64,000 bases of DNA from the NCBI RefSeq assembly GCF_000775615.1, contig NZ_AVPG01000010.1, forward strand, positions 1 through 64,000, given 5' to 3'. Origin of the DNA: Pontibacillus litoralis JSM 072002 (GTDB lineage: Bacteria; Bacillota; Bacilli; Bacillales; BH030062). A program made the position numbers and the translations under genes. Below the pieces are notes generated by a model that did no database searches, was not told the origin of the DNA, and saw only the letters and a program-made list of their open reading frames with translations. This document shows positions 60,072 through 64,000 of the stretch, in pieces (the first letter of the stretch is position 1; the number at the start of each line of letters is the position of its first letter).

Positions 60072-60934
60072 TTACGACTCACTTCTTTCGTATAATTATA
60101 AACCCCTTTACCTGTCTTACGTCCTAGTCTACCTGCTTTCACATATTGTTCTAGTAATGGAGCTGGACGATATTTTTCTCCTAATTTTTCATGCAAATAT
60201 TTTAAATTATTTAATCTCGTATCTAAGCCAACTAAATCGCCTAATTCAAACGGTCCCATCGGATAATGAAGACCCAATTTAATTGCTTTATCGATTTCTT
60301 CTGGAGATCCTAGTCCTTCTTGTAACATGTAAAACGCTTCATTACCAACTAAAGCGCTAATCCGGCTCGTAACAAAGCCCGGAAATTCATTCACAATAAC
60401 TGTTTCTTTGCCCATTTGTTTGGCAACTTGTTGTAAAGCGGCTACCGTTTCCTCACTAGTATCTAAGCCGCGAATCATTTCGATAAGAGGCATCTTATGT
60501 ACAGGATTGAAGAAATGCATAGCCATTACTTTGTCTGAACGATTCGTAAAGGAGGCTATTTCTGTCGGACTCATGGTTGACGTGTTTGTAGCAAACAAAC
60601 ACGAAGCAGGAGCATTGGCTTCGGCTGTTTCAAAAACTTGTTGTTTTATCGTTTTCTTTTCTGGTACTGCTTCAATAATAAGATCTGCCATTGTACTGAC
60701 GTGTGCGAGGTCTGTATCGTAATATAACTTTGCTTTATACTGTTCCACATCTACGCTTCGTACCTTACCGCGTTCTACTCCTTTGTGAAACATAGCATTG
60801 ATTTCTTGTTGAGCAGCCTGTATTTGCTTCTGATTAATATCTACTATTGTTGTATGGAATCCGCTGCACGCACTAACATAAGCAATGCCTCTTCCCATTA
60901 CACCAGAACCGACTACGACAATATGATTGATCAT
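60068..60934 (-). CDS. paaH: 3-hydroxyacyl-CoA dehydrogenase (PaaH-like)
   Basis: A 288-residue NAD-dependent enzyme. The Rossmann motif is VVVGSGVMGRGIAYV, followed by DLIIEAVPE, TNTSTMSPTEIA, MHFFNPVHKMPLIE (catalytic His and partner) and NEFPGFVTSRI. The C-terminal domain keeps HYPMGPFELGDLVGLD. It oxidises 3-hydroxyadipyl-CoA in the phenylacetate pathway. The relatives for butyrate metabolism (Hbd) are very similar; the paa context decides. A hairpin of about 50 bp lies between it and the upstream aldehyde dehydrogenase gene. Confidence 0.9.
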   Translation of the reverse strand: MINHIVVVGSGVMGRGIAYVSACSGFHTTIVDINQKQIQAAQQEINAMFHKGVERGKVRSVDVEQYKAKLYYDTDLAHVSTMADLIIEAVPEKKTIKQQVFETAEANAPASCLFATNTSTMSPTEIASFTNRSDKVMAMHFFNPVHKMPLIEMIRGLDTSEETVAALQQVAKQMGKETVIVNEFPGFVTSRISALVGNEAFYMLQEGLGSPEEIDKAIKLGLHYPMGPFELGDLVGLDTRLNNLKYLHEKLGEKYRPAPLLEQYVKAGRLGRKTGKGVYNYTKEVSRK

Positions 60935-60957
60935 CTTCTATTTCCCCTTTCCTTATT

Positions 60958-61006
60958 GAAAGCAGAAAGGAATGTAAGCATTTCTTACATTCCCATTCTG
61001 CTTTTT
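60958..61006. terminator. Strong hairpin between aldehyde dehydrogenase and paaH
   Basis: AAAGCAGAAAGGAATGTAAG pairs with CTTACATTCCCATTCTGCTTT (two mismatches, 5-nt loop). On the minus strand only TTTC follows, so it may attenuate transcription within the operon rather than end it. On the plus strand it has a perfect T6 tail. Confidence 0.55.
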
Positions 61007-62523
61007 TATACATTTAATGGATTTAATGGTTTTGCACCGTAATATGAAATCACACTTTTCGTTTCTGTATAAAGGTCTAGTGTTTCCGTACATAACTCAC
61101 GGCCAAATCCAGATTGCTTATATCCACCAAATGGCGTGCCAGGAAATGCAGAAAATGGACAGTTAATCATGACGATACCCGCTTGTAGCTTGTTGGCAAC
61201 ACGTGTAGCACGGCCGTGATCTTTCGTCCAAACGGCTGAACCAAGACCATAATCACTATCATTCGCTAACATAATAGCTTCCTTTTCATCGGAGAATTTC
61301 GTTACAACAACTACAGGGCCAAAAATCTCTTCACGTACAGCAGGATGATCATGGCCAATATCGGTAATAATAGTTGGCTCATACCAATGACCTTGCTCAT
61401 ACCCTTCTACAGTCGCTTCTCTCCCACCTGTTTCGATGGTAGCACCTGCTTCTTTTGCTGATTGAACATACCCATCAATGACTTCTAATTGTTCACGATT
61501 AATAATCGCACCTATTTGAGTTTCTTTCGCCATAGGGTTGCCTAATTGGAGCTGTTTCGTTTTCGTTATAAATTGTTCCATGAAGTCCTCATAAATAGCT
61601 TCATGGACATACAAACGGGAACGCGCCTCACAAGATTGTCCCGTATTATAAAAAATGCCGAACAATGAACCATCAACAGCCGCTTCAATGTCTGCATCAG
61701 CAAACACAAGGCTCGGCGATTTACCACCTAACTCGAGCGTGACACGTTTCAACGTATCTGAAGCTTTCGCCATAATACTTTTACCTATTGGTGTGGATCC
61801 TGTGAAAGCTACTTTATCCACTTGGCCATGCTCTACCAAATAATCACCAACTTCAGAGCCAGAGCCAGTAACAACGTTTACTACCCCTTCTGGCACACCA
61901 GCTTCGGTACAAATTTCCGCTAATACAATCGCCGTAAGCGGAGTAAGAGAAGCAGGCTTGACAATAATGCTACATCCGGTTGCAATCGCGGGTGCGACTT
62001 TCCAAGCTGCCATCATAAGTGGGTAATTCCATGGTATAATTTGCGCACACACGCCAATTGGCTCTTTTTCTGTATAGTTATGGAACTGACCTGGAACAGG
62101 GTTTACTTCTCCCTTGTGGCTAACAATGGCCCCAGCGTAAAACTCAAAATCTTCAATTGCTTGCATGACTTGCCCTTGGGCAGCAGCTAATGTTTTTCCA
62201 CTATTCAACACTTCTAACTCGACTAATTCTTGAAAGCGAGAACGCATTATACTAGCAATCTTATTCATGACGCGTGAACGCTTATTAACAGGATACTTCT
62301 TCCACTTCCCGTAATCAAAGGCTTGTCTAGCAGCTTGAATGGCTTGATCAACATCTTCTTTTGTCGCTTTTGGAACAGTAGCTATCCCTTCACCAGTAGC
62401 TGGGTTGAAAGTAGTCATCGTATTAGCAGAGTTAGATTCTACCCGCTCACCGTTTATGATCATTTGATAATGATTTCGTTTCATTTCTAATACTTCCATT
62501 ACTTCTTGCTTTGTTGTTGTCAC
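61006..62523 (-). CDS. Aldehyde dehydrogenase in the paa operon
   Basis: A 505-residue NAD(P)-dependent aldehyde dehydrogenase. The active-site residues are Glu264 in LELGGKSP and Cys298 in NTGQSCEARSRL; IIPWNYPLMMAAWKVAPA, FTGSTPIGKSI and EEIFGPVVVV are conserved. It is nearest to the betaine-aldehyde/phenylacetaldehyde group by pattern. In the paa context it may oxidise phenylacetaldehyde, or replace the dehydrogenase half of PaaZ, whose bifunctional form is not seen here. Start is GTG after AAAGGAG. The N-terminal 15 residues before MKRNHYQ may be non-native; an ATG at residue 14 also exists. Confidence 0.88.
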   Translation of the reverse strand: MTTTKQEVMEVLEMKRNHYQMIINGERVESNSANTMTTFNPATGEGIATVPKATKEDVDQAIQAARQAFDYGKWKKYPVNKRSRVMNKIASIMRSRFQELVELEVLNSGKTLAAAQGQVMQAIEDFEFYAGAIVSHKGEVNPVPGQFHNYTEKEPIGVCAQIIPWNYPLMMAAWKVAPAIATGCSIIVKPASLTPLTAIVLAEICTEAGVPEGVVNVVTGSGSEVGDYLVEHGQVDKVAFTGSTPIGKSIMAKASDTLKRVTLELGGKSPSLVFADADIEAAVDGSLFGIFYNTGQSCEARSRLYVHEAIYEDFMEQFITKTKQLQLGNPMAKETQIGAIINREQLEVIDGYVQSAKEAGATIETGGREATVEGYEQGHWYEPTIITDIGHDHPAVREEIFGPVVVVTKFSDEKEAIMLANDSDYGLGSAVWTKDHGRATRVANKLQAGIVMINCPFSAFPGTPFGGYKQSGFGRELCTETLDLYTETKSVISYYGAKPLNPLNV

Positions 62524-62544
62524 TGTTTACAACTCCTTTATCAA

Positions 62545-63318
62545 TTAATTCCCTTGAAACAATGGAGGTCGTTTGTCAAGAAAGGCTTGCACTCCTTCTT
62601 TATGATCGTTTGTCAAGCCAGCTATTTTCTGTCCATTTGCCTCTGCTTCGAGAAACTCAGGTAACGTACTATTCCAACTAGCTTTAAGGTTACGTTTGAT
62701 TAAGCCCATTGTTTTGGTTGGCATATTGGCTAACTGATGAGCAAAGGCATTTACCTGCTCCTCCCATTGTTCTTCTGGAATGACTTTTGTCGCTAAATGA
62801 AGGGCTTTTGCTTCTTCTGCTGTCACTTTCCCACCGAGAAGAGATAATTCTAGAGCTTTTGCATGGCCGACCAACTTCGATAAATAATACAAGTTCCCTG
62901 CATCGGGAATTAAGCCGATTTGAACGAATGCTTGCACGAAACTTGCTTTTTCCGACATCAATCGAAAATCACACGCTAACGCTAAACTGAATCCCGCTCC
63001 CGCAGCCACCCCATTAACAGCTGCAATAATAGGTTTCTCACATTCTTCCATCGCTCTTACGACAGGTCCATAGCTCGTCCGCAACACATCTCCATAATCC
63101 ACGTCATCTGATGCCAGTGTTAAATCTTGACCGGAACAAAATGCTCGTCCCTCTCCTGTTAAGATGATGACTCTTACATCATCAGAATGGGATGCTTGCT
63201 TCAATGCTTTGCTTAATTCAGCGTTTAACTGAAGTGTAATCGCATTTAATTTCGCGGGGCGATGTAACGTTATGGTCGCCACCTGTTGGATTACATCGTA
63301 TTGAATCGTTTCATACAT
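62545..63318 (-). CDS. paaG: 1,2-epoxyphenylacetyl-CoA isomerase-type crotonase (PaaG-like)
   Basis: A 257-residue enoyl-CoA hydratase/isomerase. The crotonase features are FCSGQDLTLA, the oxyanion-hole GVAAGAGFSLALACD, and FVQAFVQIGLIPDAGNLYYL with an Asp in the IPD position typical of PaaG, which opens the ring-1,2-epoxide to an oxepin. The second crotonase Glu is not present, consistent with isomerase function. The start at 63318 follows AGGAGG; the reading frame extends back into the paaF end. 10 bp after paaF. Confidence 0.85.
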   Translation of the reverse strand: MYETIQYDVIQQVATITLHRPAKLNAITLQLNAELSKALKQASHSDDVRVIILTGEGRAFCSGQDLTLASDDVDYGDVLRTSYGPVVRAMEECEKPIIAAVNGVAAGAGFSLALACDFRLMSEKASFVQAFVQIGLIPDAGNLYYLSKLVGHAKALELSLLGGKVTAEEAKALHLATKVIPEEQWEEQVNAFAHQLANMPTKTMGLIKRNLKASWNSTLPEFLEAEANGQKIAGLTNDHKEGVQAFLDKRPPLFQGN

Positions 63319-63328
63319 ACATATCCTC

Positions 63329-64000
63329 CTATCTTCCTTTAAACTGCGGGGGCCTTTTTTCGACAAAAGCATTCATGCCTTCCTTTTGATCTTCTGAGGC
63401 AAACAGTAAATAGAAATTTTTCCGTTCCTGCTTCATGCCTTCTTCTAGAGGAACATCAACAGCAACATTAACCGATTCTTTTATTAAACGAATAGCTAAA
63501 GAAGGTTGCCTTGTAATGCGTTTAGCAAATTTCATCGTTTCTTCTAGTAATACTTCTTCGTCTATTAAACGAGTAACAATATCACAATCATACGCCTGTT
63601 GTGCGGTCATTCGATCACCAGTCCATAAATATGCGAGTGCTTTTTTCTTTCCTATTATTTTCGTTAATTGTTGGGTTCCTCCAGCCCCTGGCATTACACC
63701 TAAGTTCACTTCAGGAAAGGCGAATTGGGCTTGATGCGAAGCAAATAATACGTCGCAAGCTAATGCAAGCTCAAAGCCACCCCCTAAAGCAAATCCTTTT
63801 ACTGCCCCAATGATTGGTTTTCGTATGCGCAAAATTTTATCCCAATCCGCAAATGGATCCGCTAATTCAAAATCAATCGGCCCTTCTTTACGCATTTCAT
63901 CAATATCCGCTCCTGCTGCAAATGCACGCCCTTTACCTGTTAACACAATTACACCGATTCGCTCATCTTTATCTGCATGTTCGAATGCTTGCACTAATTC
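63329..64000 (-). CDS. paaF: Enoyl-CoA hydratase (PaaF-like), partial at right edge
   Basis: At least 223 residues; the N-terminus lies beyond the window. The visible part has GKGRAFAAGADIDEM, GFALGGGFELALACD and FPEVNLGVMPGAGGTQQL, including the catalytic Glu of the PEV motif and Glu-type arrangement of hydratases. It ends with KRPPQFKGR. PaaF hydrates 2,3-dehydroadipyl-CoA. The order paaF-paaG-ALDH-paaH-paaJ-paaX is that of a Bacillaceae phenylacetate operon; the monooxygenase genes paaABCDE would be expected outside. Confidence 0.85.
   Translation of the reverse strand, partial: ELVQAFEHADKDERIGVIVLTGKGRAFAAGADIDEMRKEGPIDFELADPFADWDKILRIRKPIIGAVKGFALGGGFELALACDVLFASHQAQFAFPEVNLGVMPGAGGTQQLTKIIGKKKALAYLWTGDRMTAQQAYDCDIVTRLIDEEVLLEETMKFAKRITRQPSLAIRLIKESVNVAVDVPLEEGMKQERKNFYLLFASEDQKEGMNAFVEKRPPQFKGR

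Noticed and set aside
1-64000. CRISPR arrays, tRNA or rRNA genes
   Set aside because: No regularly spaced repeats, no tRNA-like clover-leaf arms ending in CCA-type sequences, and no rRNA-like conserved stretches were noticed on reading both strands.

Overview
The window looks like a chromosome segment of an endospore-forming, low-G+C Bacillaceae bacterium (Oceanobacillus/Virgibacillus/Bacillus-like; the genus is a guess). The evidence is LiaFSR with a PspA/LiaH protein, a YteA-type zinc-finger protein, two S-box (SAM) riboswitches, Spx, bacilliredoxin BrxB beside YqjA, a Prli42-type miniprotein, strong AAGGAGG ribosome-binding sites and cre-like boxes. No rRNA, tRNA or CRISPR array was found.

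Left part (1-12.6 kb): two tandem DUF1672 lipoprotein genes share a perfect 212-bp repeat, with a frameshifted small ORF between them. Next comes a compact three-gene operon: an arginine-deiminase-family enzyme, a LysE-type exporter and a YqcI/YcgG-family protein (a family that includes haem-dependent N-hydroxylases). This is the best candidate for an undescribed metabolite system. A dicarboxylate/amino-acid symporter, D-Ala-D-Ala ligase and a five-gene lia cell-envelope stress operon follow, then yteA and several very small genes.

Middle part (12.6-34 kb): an S-box riboswitch controls metY (with an unusual C-terminal extension) and hom. A second S-box at 32.5 kb controls a B12-independent homocysteine S-methyltransferase. 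Between them lie a MacB/FtsX-type ABC exporter, dinB, an M20 peptidase, and a propionate/methylmalonyl-CoA module: a split mutase, a B12-domain/epimerase fusion and a carboxyltransferase. Cell-wall genes (a MecA/PbpC-like transpeptidase, a D,D-carboxypeptidase, an L,D-transpeptidase) and yqjA-brxB complete the block.

34-45.7 kb: a PTS, a GH4 glycosidase, a GntR regulator and a ChbG-like deacetylase together resemble a chitobiose (chb) system. Then come a PAP2 phosphatase, the 5-oxoprolinase operon pxpBCA with its NRAMP-like companion, and an Spx protein.

Right part (45.7-64 kb, nearly all minus strand): a TrpXYZ-type ABC importer, an FlK-like thioesterase and a four-subunit 2-oxoacid dehydrogenase form one apparent transcription unit. 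A nitronate monooxygenase and a gamma-carbonic anhydrase follow. About 2.2 kb of decayed DNA (IS30 and IS66 remnants, a truncated ABC ATPase, a YfzA-like gene) then separates these from a phenylacetate catabolism cluster: paaX, thiolase, paaH, an aldehyde dehydrogenase, paaG and a partial paaF running off the right edge.
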